From: Bradyrhizobium sp. SSBR45G
Lineage (GTDB): Bacteria > Pseudomonadota > Alphaproteobacteria > Rhizobiales > Xanthobacteraceae
Direction of reading: 5' to 3'
DNA: 64,000 nt
Assembly (NCBI RefSeq): GCF_030159255.1
Contig: NZ_BSCT01000029.1
Coordinates: 1-64,000, forward strand
Both the position numbers and the translations under genes were made by a program. The notes beneath the pieces were generated by a model that saw only the letters and a program-made list of their open reading frames with translations, was not told where the DNA came from and made no database searches. Position 1 is the first letter of the stretch; every line of letters starts with the position of its first letter. Below are positions 17,847-26,713 of this stretch, one piece after another.

Positions 17847-18899
17847 TTACGTCCTCGGCTTCACCAGCTTCAGCTCCTTGAACTTCAGCTCCGTCGCCGC
17901 CACCGCATTCTCGTACACCTCGCCGCGCTCGACGAAATAGTTGAAATAGCCGGCCGGCGTCTCGGGCTGGATCTCGACGAGGTCGACGTGCCGGTATTTG
18001 GGATCGGTGATGACGCCGGCCGCGATCAGATCGTTGATGCGCTTCAACGCGTCGACCTCGGCCTTGTAGCCGACTGAGAACCACATCTCGGTGGTCCAGT
18101 CCTGCACCTCGAACCAGTTCTGCGGCGCCTTGCCCTGCCAGCCATTGGCGAGCGGACGGACGGCGAAGATGCGGTCGAAGCCGTGCAGCTCGGAGATGAT
18201 GCTGGCGCGGTGATAGGCGCCGTCCATCTGGCCGTCCGGCAGCTTCGAGAAGCCGTAGAGCGACAGCCACAGCGCCGCCTTGATCGCCTCCGGCGTGATC
18301 GGATGAATGGTGCGCTCGGCCTGCACGTCGGAGGCGTAGCGCAGGTCGCGCTTGGCCGCCGATTGCCGCGCTTTCGTGCCATGGTCGTTGCGAACCGATT
18401 TCTCCGAGGGCAGCAGCGCACGCGCTGCGTCGTTGCCGTACATATAGCCCGTGCCCGCCTCCGGATCGTAGGTGTTGAACACGACGCCGATGGTGGTGCC
18501 GTTCAGCGTCTCGGCGGCCTGCATGAAATCGGCCTCGCTGCGCACCGGCACATATTGCTGCGCCGGCAGCAGCCGGTCGGCGAGGACGTTGAACGGGCCA
18601 TCGCGCCAGTCCGGCCAGGCTGCGAAGCGCGCCAGCGACTCGGCATAAGCGGGGCGGAACACGCCGGGATAGCCGAGCAGCAGCGTGCGCAATTGCGACG
18701 CCGGATCGGTGACGCGGTCCGACGAGATCAGCTGGTCGCGCAGGTCACGGCCCTGCAGCCAGGCGGAGAGCACCAGGATCTGGCCCGAGGTCGCCGTGAC
18801 CAGATCGGGTGTGACGCCCCAGGCGCGGGCGGTGTCGAGGAAGCCGGCGCCATGGGCGTTCAAGCCACCCAGCCCGGCCAGCGCAAAGGCCACACGCAC
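17847..18899 (-). CDS. Patatin-like phospholipase domain protein
   Basis: A 350-residue protein with the patatin layout: glycine-rich oxyanion segment GGLNAHGAGFL at about residues 11-21, nucleophile elbow TATSGQ near residue 38, and the Asp of the Ser-Asp dyad in QMDGAYHRA near residue 225. The elbow reads A-T-S-G-Q instead of strict G-x-S-x-G, so activity should not be assumed. No signal peptide is clear; the first 15 residues are a hydrophobic strand of the fold. It diverges from the small gene at 19275. Confidence 0.82.
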   Translation of the reverse strand: MRVAFALAGLGGLNAHGAGFLDTARAWGVTPDLVTATSGQILVLSAWLQGRDLRDQLISSDRVTDPASQLRTLLLGYPGVFRPAYAESLARFAAWPDWRDGPFNVLADRLLPAQQYVPVRSEADFMQAAETLNGTTIGVVFNTYDPEAGTGYMYGNDAARALLPSEKSVRNDHGTKARQSAAKRDLRYASDVQAERTIHPITPEAIKAALWLSLYGFSKLPDGQMDGAYHRASIISELHGFDRIFAVRPLANGWQGKAPQNWFEVQDWTTEMWFSVGYKAEVDALKRINDLIAAGVITDPKYRHVDLVEIQPETPAGYFNYFVERGEVYENAVAATELKFKELKLVKPRT

Positions 18900-19274
18900 G
18901 CCCGTCTCCGTCAGCAGAAGGATCGGAGAATGCTACCTCAGATTGTTTCGGCGGCGCAACAGAGAGAACATCACAGCGTTCGAACATCGAACGCGCTACG
19001 TCATGCGCGAACGTGATCGGCCCGCAGAAGCCCCGCAGATCAACGGTGATTCGCGGGCATATGACCGTGTCTGGCATGCAAAGAACTGCAGCCGAGGGGT
19101 GTGACCAATCTCTCAACCTCATGTTGCGCGCGTGTGTAGCGCCATAATTACATACCATTGGTTGCCATTCGCCCAAAAAGTTACATAACTTGGCTCGGCA
19201 CGACAGCAACACTGTTGTCTCTCTGCCATAGTGTGGCAATGATTGGTTAACCATATTGAATTACCTTGGTTAAC
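18900..19274. promoter_or_regulatory. AT-richer intergenic region with operator-like palindromes
   Basis: 375 bases without a gene, noticeably more AT-rich than neighbours. It contains AAGTTACATAACTT (perfect palindrome, 19178-19191), TTGGTTAACC at 19243-19252 including the palindrome GGTTAACC, and a second TTGGTTAAC at 19266-19274 abutting the ATG of the next gene. The two TTGGTTAAC copies are 23 bases apart. A further TTGGTT occurs near 19158. Confidence 0.5.
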
Positions 19275-19493
19275 ATGGCCCGCGGCAAACAACCTCCAGT
19301 GTCGCATGCGCTCCCGAAGCAGCAGACGCTGCTCGATTGCTTCCTCGAAGCGCAGGCAAAGCGGACGAAGCGTCGACGGCGCTCCGTCGACGGGCCGACC
19401 ATCGCTGACCCCTTGGATCCGACAGACGACGGGCCGGCCGCCGACGCGGCCGAGCCGCCATCGACCGGGATCAAGACCGCCCGCGCGGTCTGA
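19275..19493 (+). CDS. Small basic/acidic hypothetical protein
   Basis: A 72-residue frame starting MARGKQPPVSHALPKQQTLL, with a Lys/Arg cluster (AKRTKRRRR) and an acidic Pro/Ala-rich tail. The ATG directly follows a TTGGTTAAC repeat. No domain is recognised and no strong ribosome-binding site is visible. The main support is position behind the palindromic upstream region; it could be non-coding. Confidence 0.4.
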   Translation: MARGKQPPVSHALPKQQTLLDCFLEAQAKRTKRRRRSVDGPTIADPLDPTDDGPAADAAEPPSTGIKTARAV

Positions 19494-19535
19494 TCAGCGC
19501 GGTACGATCGTTCGGCTTCGTGCGCCGGCCTCGGC

Positions 19536-20210
19536 TCATCCGAGATGCTTGTGGAAGAACGCCGTGGCGCGGCCCCAGGCGAGCTCGGCGGCGGCGCGAT
19601 CGTGCACGGGCATGCGCTGCTCGTTTACGAAGGCATGCTCGGCATCGTAGCGATAGAGCTCGAGCGACTTGCCAGCGGCCTTCATCGCCGCCTCGAAACC
19701 GTCGACCAGCGCCGGCGTGCACCAATCGTCCGTGTTGGCGAAATGCGCCTGCAGCGGGATCTTCACGTCGGCCGGCTTGGCCGCCTGCTCCGGCGGGATG
19801 CCGTAGAACACGACGCCGGCGGCGAGCTCGTCGATCTTGGTGGCGCCGATGATCGTCACCGCGCCGCCGAGGCAGAAGCCGGTGAGGCCGACCTTGGCGC
19901 CGTTGCGCGCGAGAAATTGCGCGGCGCCACGCACCGTCTGCGTCGTCGCATCCATGAAGTCGAGCGAGTTCATCTCGCGCCCGGCCGCGTCCGTGTCGTG
20001 ATACGGCACCACCGTGCCCTTGTAGAGATCGGGCGCCAGCGCGTTGAAACCGGCGAGCGCGAAGCGGTCGCACATCCCCTTGATCTGGTCCTGCAGGCCC
20101 CACCATTCCTGGATGACGACGACGCCCGGCGCATCGGCCTTCGCCGCCTTGGCGAGATAACCCTTGGCCTCCTGGCCGTCGGGGCGCTTGAAGCTGATGA
20201 GAGTGCCCAT
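19536..20210 (-). CDS. Dienelactone hydrolase family protein
   Basis: A 224-residue alpha/beta hydrolase of the dienelactone hydrolase family. The nucleophile is Cys in GFCLGGA at about residue 112, the Asp is in the NTDDWC region near 167, and the His is in DAEHAFVN near 195. VVVIQEWWGL near residue 30 is typical. The family opens dienelactones in chlorocatechol pathways, but many members act on other esters, and no catechol genes are adjacent. Substrate unknown. Confidence 0.92.
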   Translation of the reverse strand: MGTLISFKRPDGQEAKGYLAKAAKADAPGVVVIQEWWGLQDQIKGMCDRFALAGFNALAPDLYKGTVVPYHDTDAAGREMNSLDFMDATTQTVRGAAQFLARNGAKVGLTGFCLGGAVTIIGATKIDELAAGVVFYGIPPEQAAKPADVKIPLQAHFANTDDWCTPALVDGFEAAMKAAGKSLELYRYDAEHAFVNEQRMPVHDRAAAELAWGRATAFFHKHLG

Positions 20211-20352
20211 GATGGTCCTCCGTAGTTTCTGGTTGCGGATTGGGAATGCGGTTTACCGCAAATATGTTCGCCGCGCGACTGGGGCCGATCGGCTTCGCTT
20301 CAACGTGACCCCATCGACTATTGTTGTGTCCTGACAACGAGCGCTCTCTCGC

Positions 20353-20503
20353 CGTCATTCCGGGGCGCCCGAAGGGCGAGCCCGGAATCCATAACCATGA
20401 CTGGTCATGAGGAAACTGGATCGGCGTGGCGCTCTTCTTCGCCCAATCCCGGCCTGTGGATATGGATTCCGGCTCGCGGCTCGCGCGCGCCCCGGAATGA
20501 CGG
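20353..20503. repeat. Dispersed palindrome, TCATTCCGGGGCGCCCGAAG family (copy 1)
   Basis: Left arm GTCATTCCGGGGCGCCCGAA continuing to CCCGGAATCCAT, and right arm ATGGATTCCGG continuing to GCGCCCCGGAATGACG. The arms are separated by about 70 bases. It occupies most of the 324-base gap between the dienelactone hydrolase and ynfA genes; nothing else was recognised there. The second copy is at 61443-61545. Confidence 0.88.
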
Positions 20504-20534
20504 AGAGATAAAGCTCGTGGCCCTCTGCGCGGCC

Positions 20535-20867
20535 CTACACCGGCATCGCGCGCGGGGCAAACAGGATCACGGCCATGCCGGCGAGGCAGATCAGGGCGCC
20601 GGCGATATCCCAGAGATCGGGGCGATGGCCTTCGACAAGCCAGCCCCACAGCAGCGCCGCGGTGATGTAGATGCCGCCATAGGCCGCATAGGCGCGGCCG
20701 GCGAGCGGGCTGTCGGCCAGGGTCAGCAGATAGGCAAAGCCGGCAAGCGCGGCCATCCCCGGCAGCAGCCACAGCGGCGACTGGCCGAGGCGCAACCAGG
20801 CCCAGAACGCGAAGCAGCCGCCGATCTCGAGCAGGGCAGCGCCCGCGAAGGCGAGGAGTGACGGCAT
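20535..20867 (-). CDS. ynfA: YnfA family small membrane protein
   Basis: A 110-residue inner-membrane protein with four predicted helices (about 4-22, 32-50, 60-78, 87-105), matching the UPF0060/YnfA family, which resembles small multidrug resistance proteins. Diagnostic pieces are [15 protein letters not shown] and [18 protein letters not shown] 20867 gives the full family length. Transport function is not established for most members. Confidence 0.93.
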   Translation of the reverse strand: MPSLLAFAGAALLEIGGCFAFWAWLRLGQSPLWLLPGMAALAGFAYLLTLADSPLAGRAYAAYGGIYITAALLWGWLVEGHRPDLWDIAGALICLAGMAVILFAPRAMPV

Positions 20868-20967
20868 GGGGTGAACTCCGTTTTCCGGTTGGGCTACGGG
20901 ACAGGCATCTCGATGCGCCGTGCCTACTAGCTCTCGTTGCCACAGATCGAGCGGCTCGCGCGATCTA

Positions 20968-21152
20968 ACCTCTCCCCGCCTGCGGGGAGAGGTCGGATTG
21001 CATCGCCAGATGCAATCCGGGTGAGGGGGTACAGGTCCCTCCGCGCACACCACTCGCGCGTCTACCCCGACTCACAGGTTTCACCACGCGCACCGCTTGT
21101 GCAGCCGCCCCTCACCCCACCCCTCTCCCCGTGAAGAACGGGGAGAGGGAGC
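20968..21152. repeat. Composite hairpin repeat (CTCTCCCCGCCTGCGGGGAGAG type)
   Basis: Three hairpins in a row: CTCTCCCC/GGGGAGAG near 20970-20991, GGATTGCATC/GATGCAATCC near 20995-21019 (perfect 10 bp), and CCCTCTCCCC/GGGGAGAGGG at 21121-21149. The outer segments GGGTGAGGGGG and CCCCTCACCCCACCCC are roughly complementary too. No gene is visible between 20868 and 21249 apart from this repeat and the fbcH terminator. Confidence 0.75.
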
Positions 21153-21197
21153 GCATTGCCCGCTTGGCACTTACCCGAGTTCAATCGACAGCCAACA

Positions 21198-21222
21198 AAA
21201 AAGCCCCCGGAGGGGCTTTTTC
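21198..21222 (-). terminator. Bidirectional Rho-independent terminator after fbcH
   Basis: On the minus strand AAAAAGCCCC, TCC, GGGGGCTTTTTT forms a GC stem bounded by A and T runs, 28 bases past the fbcH stop codon. The A/T symmetry means it can also work on the opposite strand. Confidence 0.85.
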
Positions 21223-21249
21223 AAGTTCGGCTGTGTTCGATCGCTGCGC

Positions 21250-23316
21250 TCAATGCGCGGCAGCCCAAACCCGCTTCTTGGTGAAGTACATCAGGCCGGC
21301 GAAGATGATCAGGAACACGAACACCTGGTAGCCGAGGCGCTTGCGCGCCTCCATGTGCGGCTCGGCGGTCCACATCAGGAAGGTCGCGACGTCGTGCGCA
21401 TACTGCTTCACGGTGGCCGGCGAGCCGTCGTCGAAGGTCACCTGGCCGTCCGACAGCGGCGGGGGCATCTTGATGGCGTTGCCGGGGAAATATTTGTTGT
21501 AGTACGAGCCGTCCGGAATGGTGACGCCGTGCGGCGGGGTCTCTTCATAGCCCTGCAGCAGCGCATTGACGTAGTTCGGGCCCTGCTCCTGGAACTGGGT
21601 GAAGAAGTCGATCAGGAACCAGGGAAAGCCGCGCTTGTAGGAGCGGGCCTTGGCGATCAGCGACAGGTCCGGCGGCGCCGCGCCGCCATTGGCGGATCGC
21701 GCCGCCTGCTCGTTCGGGAACGGCGACGGGAAGTAGTCCGCCGGACGGCCGGGACGCTCGAACATCTCGCCGGAATCGTTCGGACCGTCCTTGACCTTGT
21801 ACTCGGCCGCGAACGCCGCCGCCTGGGCCGTCGAGTAGCCGGGGCCGCCGGCCTCGGCGAGGTTGCGGAACGCCACATATTGCAGCGAATGGCAGTTGGA
21901 GCAGACTTCCTTGTAGATCTTCAGGCCGCGCTGCACGGCGCCGCGATCGAACTTGCCGAACGGACCCGCGAACGACCAGCTCGCGGACGGAGGGGTCAAC
22001 GTCCCTTCATTGGCGCGGGCGTCGCCCGTGCTGCCGGCGAACAGCGACACCGCGGCAACCAGAGCGATCGCGGCCGTGGCGATCGCCTTGCGGCCGGACT
22101 TCGCCAGCACGTCCTCGGCGATCGAGTTCGGCAGCGGACGCGGCTTCTCGATGCGGGCCAGCAGCGGCAGCACGATCAGGAAGTAGGCGAAGTACAGCAC
22201 CGTCAGGATGCGGCCGGCGATGACGTAGATGCCTTCCGGCGGCTGGGCGCCGAGATAGCCGAGCAGCACGCAGACGACGAAGAAGATCCAGAAGAACTGC
22301 TTGCCGAGCGGACGGTACTTGTTCGAGCGGGTCTTGGCGGCGTCGAGCCAGGGCAGGAACACCAGCACGATGATCGCCGAGAACATCGCGATGACGCCGG
22401 CGAGCTTGTTCGGCACCGAGCGCAGGATGGCGTAGAACGGCAGATAATACCATTCGGGAACGATGTGCGCGGGCGTCACGGCCGGATTGGCCGGAATGTA
22501 GTTGTCGGCGTCGCCGAGATAGTTCGGCATGTAGAAGATGAACCAGGAATAGAAGATCAGGAACAGGGTGACGCCGTAGAAGTCCTTGATCGTGGCATAG
22601 GGCGTGAACGGCACCATGTCCTTTTCGGTCTTGGGCTCGACGCCGGCCGGGTTGTTCTGACCGGCGACGTGCAGGGCCCAGACGTGCAGCACGACCACGC
22701 CGGCGATCAGGAACGGCAGCAGATAGTGGAGCGCGAAGAAGCGGTTCAGGGTCGGGTTGCCGACCGAATAGCCGCCCCACAGCAGGGTCACGATGCTCTC
22801 GCCGAAATACGGCACGGCCGAGAACAAATTGGTGATAACGGTGGCGCCCCAGAAGCTCATCTGGCCCCACGGCAGCACGTAGCCCATGAAGCCCGTTGCC
22901 ATCATCAGCAGATAGATGATCACGCCCAGGATCCAGAGCACCTCGCGCGGCGCCTTATATGACCCGTAATACAGGCCGCGGAACATGTGGATGTAGACCG
23001 CGAGGAAGAACATCGACGCGCCGCAGGCGTGCATGTTGCGCAGCAGCCAGCCGTAGTTCACATCGCGGACGATCAGCTCGACCGACTTGAAGGCGAGATC
23101 GGCGTGCGGCGTGTAGTGCATCGCCAGGATGACGCCGGTGACGATCTGGACGCCCAGCATCATCGAGAGGATGGCGCCGAACGTCCACCAGTAGTTCAGG
23201 TTCCGCGGCGTCGGATAGGCAACGAAGGACGAGTGGACCAGGCCGATGATGGGGAGTCGCTGCTCGAGCCACTGCAAGGCGGGGTGGCTCGGCTGGTAGG
23301 TAGAAGGTCCACTCAT
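21250..23316 (-). CDS. fbcH: Cytochrome b/c1 fusion precursor of the bc1 complex
   Basis: Ubiquinol-cytochrome c reductase subunits b and c1 made as one 688-residue precursor. Residues 1 to about 415 are cytochrome b, with multiple membrane helices and the quinol-site PEWY motif ([11 protein letters not shown]). After a linker and a new signal-like helix ([20 protein letters not shown]), cytochrome c1 follows with heme motif CSNCH near residue 471 and a C-terminal anchor helix ending KKRVWAAAH. The fusion is known in Bradyrhizobium japonicum, where it is cleaved after translation. petA lies 62 bases upstream in the same operon. Confidence 0.97.
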   Translation of the reverse strand: MSGPSTYQPSHPALQWLEQRLPIIGLVHSSFVAYPTPRNLNYWWTFGAILSMMLGVQIVTGVILAMHYTPHADLAFKSVELIVRDVNYGWLLRNMHACGASMFFLAVYIHMFRGLYYGSYKAPREVLWILGVIIYLLMMATGFMGYVLPWGQMSFWGATVITNLFSAVPYFGESIVTLLWGGYSVGNPTLNRFFALHYLLPFLIAGVVVLHVWALHVAGQNNPAGVEPKTEKDMVPFTPYATIKDFYGVTLFLIFYSWFIFYMPNYLGDADNYIPANPAVTPAHIVPEWYYLPFYAILRSVPNKLAGVIAMFSAIIVLVFLPWLDAAKTRSNKYRPLGKQFFWIFFVVCVLLGYLGAQPPEGIYVIAGRILTVLYFAYFLIVLPLLARIEKPRPLPNSIAEDVLAKSGRKAIATAAIALVAAVSLFAGSTGDARANEGTLTPPSASWSFAGPFGKFDRGAVQRGLKIYKEVCSNCHSLQYVAFRNLAEAGGPGYSTAQAAAFAAEYKVKDGPNDSGEMFERPGRPADYFPSPFPNEQAARSANGGAAPPDLSLIAKARSYKRGFPWFLIDFFTQFQEQGPNYVNALLQGYEETPPHGVTIPDGSYYNKYFPGNAIKMPPPLSDGQVTFDDGSPATVKQYAHDVATFLMWTAEPHMEARKRLGYQVFVFLIIFAGLMYFTKKRVWAAAH

Positions 23317-23378
23317 GATGCGTTCCTGAAAGAATTATCTTGCACGATCGAGCTTGAGCTTGCGGACGTAACGTCCGC

Positions 23379-23906
23379 TCAGCCGATCTGGATCTTGGTG
23401 TCGGAAACGAACTGATAGGGCGGTACTGGAAGGTTGAGCGGCGCCGGTCCCTGACGGACGCGCCCGGAGGCGTCGTATTGCGAGCCGTGGCACGGGCAGA
23501 AGAAGCCGTCGTAATTGCCTTCGTGGGCGATCGGGATGCAGCCGAGATGGGTGCAGATGCCGATCACGACCAGCCACTGCTCATGACCGTCCTTGGTGCG
23601 GGACTGGTCGCTCGCCGGATCCGGCAGGCTCGCCACAGGAACCGAACGGACCTCCTCGACCTGCTTCTTGGTGCGGTGGGAGATGTAGATCGGCTTGCCG
23701 CGCCAGAACACCTTGATGTCCTGACCTTCGGCCACCGGCGTGAGATCGACCTCGATCGGCGCGCCGGCCGCGATGGTCGAGGCATCCGGATTCATCTGCG
23801 AGATGAAGGGCCACAAGGCAGCCGCGCCGCCGACCGCCGCAGTTGCGCCCGTGGCGACGAAAAGAAAATCCCGGCGTGTCGGATGATCCGCAGTAGACGC
23901 TGTCAC
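23379..23906 (-). CDS. petA: Rieske iron-sulfur subunit of cytochrome bc1
   Basis: A 175-residue Rieske protein. The N-terminus has a twin-arginine motif (PTRRDFLFVATG) leading into one membrane anchor. The 2Fe-2S ligands are in CTHLGCIP and CPCHGSQYD; a conserved GPAP loop follows (RQGPAPLNLPVPPY). It transfers electrons from ubiquinol to cytochrome c1. First gene of the petA-fbcH operon; the 286-base gap to trmL on the other strand should hold its promoter, in which I identified no specific operator. Confidence 0.97.
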   Translation of the reverse strand: MTASTADHPTRRDFLFVATGATAAVGGAAALWPFISQMNPDASTIAAGAPIEVDLTPVAEGQDIKVFWRGKPIYISHRTKKQVEEVRSVPVASLPDPASDQSRTKDGHEQWLVVIGICTHLGCIPIAHEGNYDGFFCPCHGSQYDASGRVRQGPAPLNLPVPPYQFVSDTKIQIG

Positions 23907-24192
23907 GATTCCAACCCTTTCTTCGTTGCAGCCGGTGGAACCGCCCCGCTCGACGTCTTGGGATCTCGGCGTTGGAGATCACGTGACCGGGAGATGCCTG
24001 CCGGCGCCCGCGTCCCCCGCGGCGGCAGAAAACAGCGCATGCCACCGCCCCTGGGGGGAACACGCCGTCCAGAATCGTTCTATTGGCACCCTTGCGATAC
24101 GAGCGCAAGCCCGCTATCGGCCCCGCAGCACGCCATGCACCAATTCCGGTTGGCGAAGCGGACTTTCCGTCTCATCCTTAAGACCAATTCGC

Positions 24193-24672
24193 ATGCAGAT
24201 CGCGCTCTATCAGCCCGACATCCCGCAGAACACCGGAACGATTCTGCGCCTGTGCGCCTGCCTCGGGCTCGACGCCCATATCATCGAGCCCGCGGGCTTT
24301 GCCGTCTCCGACCGGCACTTCCGCCGCGCCGGCATGGACTATCTCGACCAGCTGAGTTGGCGGCGGCACGATTCCTGGAGCGCATTCGAAGGCTGGCGGA
24401 CGGCGCAGGGCCATCGCCTGCTGCTGCTGACGACCAAGGCGCAAGCGTCCTACCTGGATTTCAGCTATCGCGCGGACGACATCCTGCTGCTCGGACGCGA
24501 GAGCGCCGGCGTGCCCGAGACGGTGTCGGACGCCGCCGATGCGCAGCTGCGCATTCCGCTCAGGCCAGGGCTGCGCTCGCTGAATGTCGCGATGGCGGCC
24601 GCGTTGGCCGCGGGCGAGGCGCTGCGCCAGGTTGGACATTTCGTCCAATTGCAATCCGGCGAAGGAGCATGA
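24193..24672 (+). CDS. trmL: tRNA (cytidine(34)-2'-O)-methyltransferase TrmL
   Basis: SPOUT-class methyltransferase for the wobble nucleotide of tRNA-Leu isoacceptors. The 159-residue protein starts MQIALYQPDIPQNTGTILRL, with the SPOUT knot motifs LLLGRESAGVPE and the RSLNVAMAAALAAGEALRQ segment. ATG 24193 is fixed by the conserved first strand; the longer upstream frame is not coding. Its stop codon overlaps the queE start (ATGA), making a trmL-queE-queD unit that modifies position 34 of tRNA. Confidence 0.95.
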   Translation: MQIALYQPDIPQNTGTILRLCACLGLDAHIIEPAGFAVSDRHFRRAGMDYLDQLSWRRHDSWSAFEGWRTAQGHRLLLLTTKAQASYLDFSYRADDILLLGRESAGVPETVSDAADAQLRIPLRPGLRSLNVAMAAALAAGEALRQVGHFVQLQSGEGA

Positions 24673-25307
24673 GCGTGAGCTACGCGGTGAAGGAAATCTT
24701 CATGACCCTGCAGGGCGAGGGCGCCCAGGCGGGCCGCGCCGCCGTGTTCTGCCGCTTCGCCGGCTGCAACCTGTGGAGCGGCCGCGAGGCCGACCGCGCA
24801 ACCGCCACGTGCCGGTTCTGCGACACCGATTTCGTCGGCACCGACGGCACGCTCGGCGGGCGCTATGACAGCGCTGCCGCGCTCGCCGCTGAAATCGCCG
24901 GACAATGGACAGGCGGCGCCGCCGACCGCTATACGATCCTGACCGGCGGCGAGCCGCTGCTGCAGGTCAACGATGACCTGATCAAGGCGCTCCACGCCCA
25001 GGGTTTTGCCGTCGGGATCGAGACCAACGGCACGCTGCTTCCGCCCGACGGCATCGACTGGATCTGCGTCAGCCCGAAGGCAGGCGCGGAGCTGAAGCTG
25101 ACACAGGGCCACGAGCTCAAGCTGGTCTATCCGCAGGCGGGCGCCGCGCCGGAGCAATTCGAGGGCCTCGCCTTCGAGCGCTTCTCGCTGCAGCCGATGG
25201 ACGGGCCGGAGGCGGCCGCCAACACGGCGCGCGCCATTGACTATTGCCAGCATCATCCGCAATGGCGGCTCAGCCTGCAGACGCACAAGATGATCGGCAT
25301 CAGATAG
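24669..25307 (+). CDS. queE: 7-carboxy-7-deazaguanine synthase QueE (radical SAM)
   Basis: Converts 6-carboxytetrahydropterin to 7-carboxy-7-deazaguanine in queuosine synthesis. The 212-residue protein has the atypical QueE cluster motif C-x14-C-x2-C, beginning at CNLW and ending CRFCDTD (about residues 34-55), instead of C-x3-C-x2-C. ILTGGEPLLQ is the SAM-binding GGE motif. The start overlaps the trmL stop by four bases; SD-like GAAGGAG lies just upstream. queD follows after a 17-base gap. Confidence 0.95.
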   Translation: MSVSYAVKEIFMTLQGEGAQAGRAAVFCRFAGCNLWSGREADRATATCRFCDTDFVGTDGTLGGRYDSAAALAAEIAGQWTGGAADRYTILTGGEPLLQVNDDLIKALHAQGFAVGIETNGTLLPPDGIDWICVSPKAGAELKLTQGHELKLVYPQAGAAPEQFEGLAFERFSLQPMDGPEAAANTARAIDYCQHHPQWRLSLQTHKMIGIR

Positions 25308-25324
25308 GGATTGTTGACGAACCG

Positions 25325-25690
25325 ATGTGGGAATTGACGAAGTCGTTCACCTTCGAGGCGGCGCATGCGCTGTCCAACACGACGCTCGGCGAGGTGAGCC
25401 AGGAGATCCACGGCCACTCCTTCCGCGCCGAGGTGACGATTCGCGGCACGCCGGACCCTGCGACCGGCATGGTGGTCGATTTCGGCCTGCTGACGCAGCG
25501 CCTGGGCGAGATCCAGGCCATGCTCGACCACAAGTTTCTCAACCGGATCGAGGCGATCGGGCTGCCGACATTGGAGAACCTGTCGCGCTTCATCTACGAG
25601 CGCGTCCGCCATGTCGGCCACGTCACCAAGGTCAGCGTCCACCGCGACAGCTGCCGCGAGACCTGCACCTATTTTGGTCCGCAGGTCTGA
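25325..25690 (+). CDS. queD: 6-carboxytetrahydropterin synthase-like protein QueD
   Basis: PTPS-fold protein of 121 residues in the queuosine pathway. Zinc-ligand histidines are visible in FEAAHAL and HGHSF, and the C-terminal catalytic triad region HRDSC is present. The position of the catalytic Cys of canonical QueD (C-x3-H-G-H) is occupied by Ser here (SQEIHGH). It directly follows queE, supporting the pathway role, but the chemistry may differ. queC is not in this window. Confidence 0.9.
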   Translation: MWELTKSFTFEAAHALSNTTLGEVSQEIHGHSFRAEVTIRGTPDPATGMVVDFGLLTQRLGEIQAMLDHKFLNRIEAIGLPTLENLSRFIYERVRHVGHVTKVSVHRDSCRETCTYFGPQV

Positions 25691-25794
25691 TGTCTTGTGG
25701 TAGGACCTCACCTGCAGCGACAAAGGCGCTGTCACCCGGAGCTGTCACGCACGCTTGACGGCGGGGTGGAGGACAAATTGCCCGGGGGACGCCC

Positions 25795-26682
25795 ATGACC
25801 ATTGCCGCCATCGAGGATCGCAAGGCCCGCGCCCGCGCCTGGTTCGAAAGCCTGCGCGACCAGATCTGCGCGGCGTTCGAGCGGCTCGAAGACGAGGCGC
25901 CGGCTGAGCTGTATCCGCGCGCGCCCAGCCGCTTCGTCCGCACCCCCTGGGAGCGCACCGACCACGGCGGCGGCCATGGCGGCGGCGGCGTGATGAGCAT
26001 GATGCACGGCCGGCTGTTCGAGAAGGTCGGCGTGCACTGCTCGACCGTGCATGGCGAGTTCGCCCCGGAATTCCGCAACCAGATCCCCGGCGCCGCCGAG
26101 GATCCGCGGTTCTGGGCGTCCGGCATCTCGCTGATCGCGCATCTGTGGTCGCCGCACGTGCCCGCCGTGCACATGAACACCCGCTTCGTCGTCACCACCA
26201 AAGCCTGGTTCGGCGGCGGCGCCGATCTCACCCCGGTGCTGGACCGCCGCCGCACCCAGGAGGACCCGGATACTCTCGCCTTCCACGCCGCGATGAAGAG
26301 CGCCTGCGATGCGCATGCGGGCGTGGCGTCCTACGACAAATACAAGAAATGGTGCGACGAATACTTCTACCTGCCCCACCGCAAGGAAGCGCGCGGCATC
26401 GGCGGCATCTTCTACGACCATCACGATTCCGGCGACTGGGACGCCGATCTCGCCTTCACCCAGGATGTCGGCCGCGCTTTCCTGAAAATTTATCCGGAGC
26501 TGGTCCGGCGCAATTTCGCCGCAACCTGGACCGACGCCGACCGCGAGGAGCAGCTGATCCGCCGCGGCCGCTATGTCGAATTCAACCTGCTTTATGACCG
26601 CGGCACCACATTTGGGCTCAAAACGGGTGGCAATGTGGAGTCCATATTGTCGTCGATGCCGCCCGAAGTGAAATGGCCCTGA
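25795..26682 (+). CDS. hemF: Oxygen-dependent coproporphyrinogen III oxidase
   Basis: Heme biosynthesis enzyme that decarboxylates coproporphyrinogen III to protoporphyrinogen IX using oxygen. The 295-residue protein has the HemF hallmarks [12 protein letters not shown], the [14 protein letters not shown] segment, and a [18 protein letters not shown] stretch, ending in PPEVKWP. Length is normal. It is followed after 31 bases by a HAD hydrolase gene. No FixK/FNR-type box (TTGAT-N4-ATCAA) was seen in the 104 bases upstream. Confidence 0.97.
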   Translation: MTIAAIEDRKARARAWFESLRDQICAAFERLEDEAPAELYPRAPSRFVRTPWERTDHGGGHGGGGVMSMMHGRLFEKVGVHCSTVHGEFAPEFRNQIPGAAEDPRFWASGISLIAHLWSPHVPAVHMNTRFVVTTKAWFGGGADLTPVLDRRRTQEDPDTLAFHAAMKSACDAHAGVASYDKYKKWCDEYFYLPHRKEARGIGGIFYDHHDSGDWDADLAFTQDVGRAFLKIYPELVRRNFAATWTDADREEQLIRRGRYVEFNLLYDRGTTFGLKTGGNVESILSSMPPEVKWP

Positions 26683-26713
26683 AACCCTCGTTTGATTGAC
26701 CCGTAGATCGACC

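Noticed and set aside
21097-22962. A 621-codon plus-strand frame opposite fbcH
   Set aside because: Antisense to the cytochrome b/c1 gene and runs through a repeat and a terminator.
24085-24102. TGGCACCCTTGC upstream of trmL as a sigma-54 promoter
   Set aside because: The GG-to-GC spacing is three bases too short for a functional -24/-12 element.
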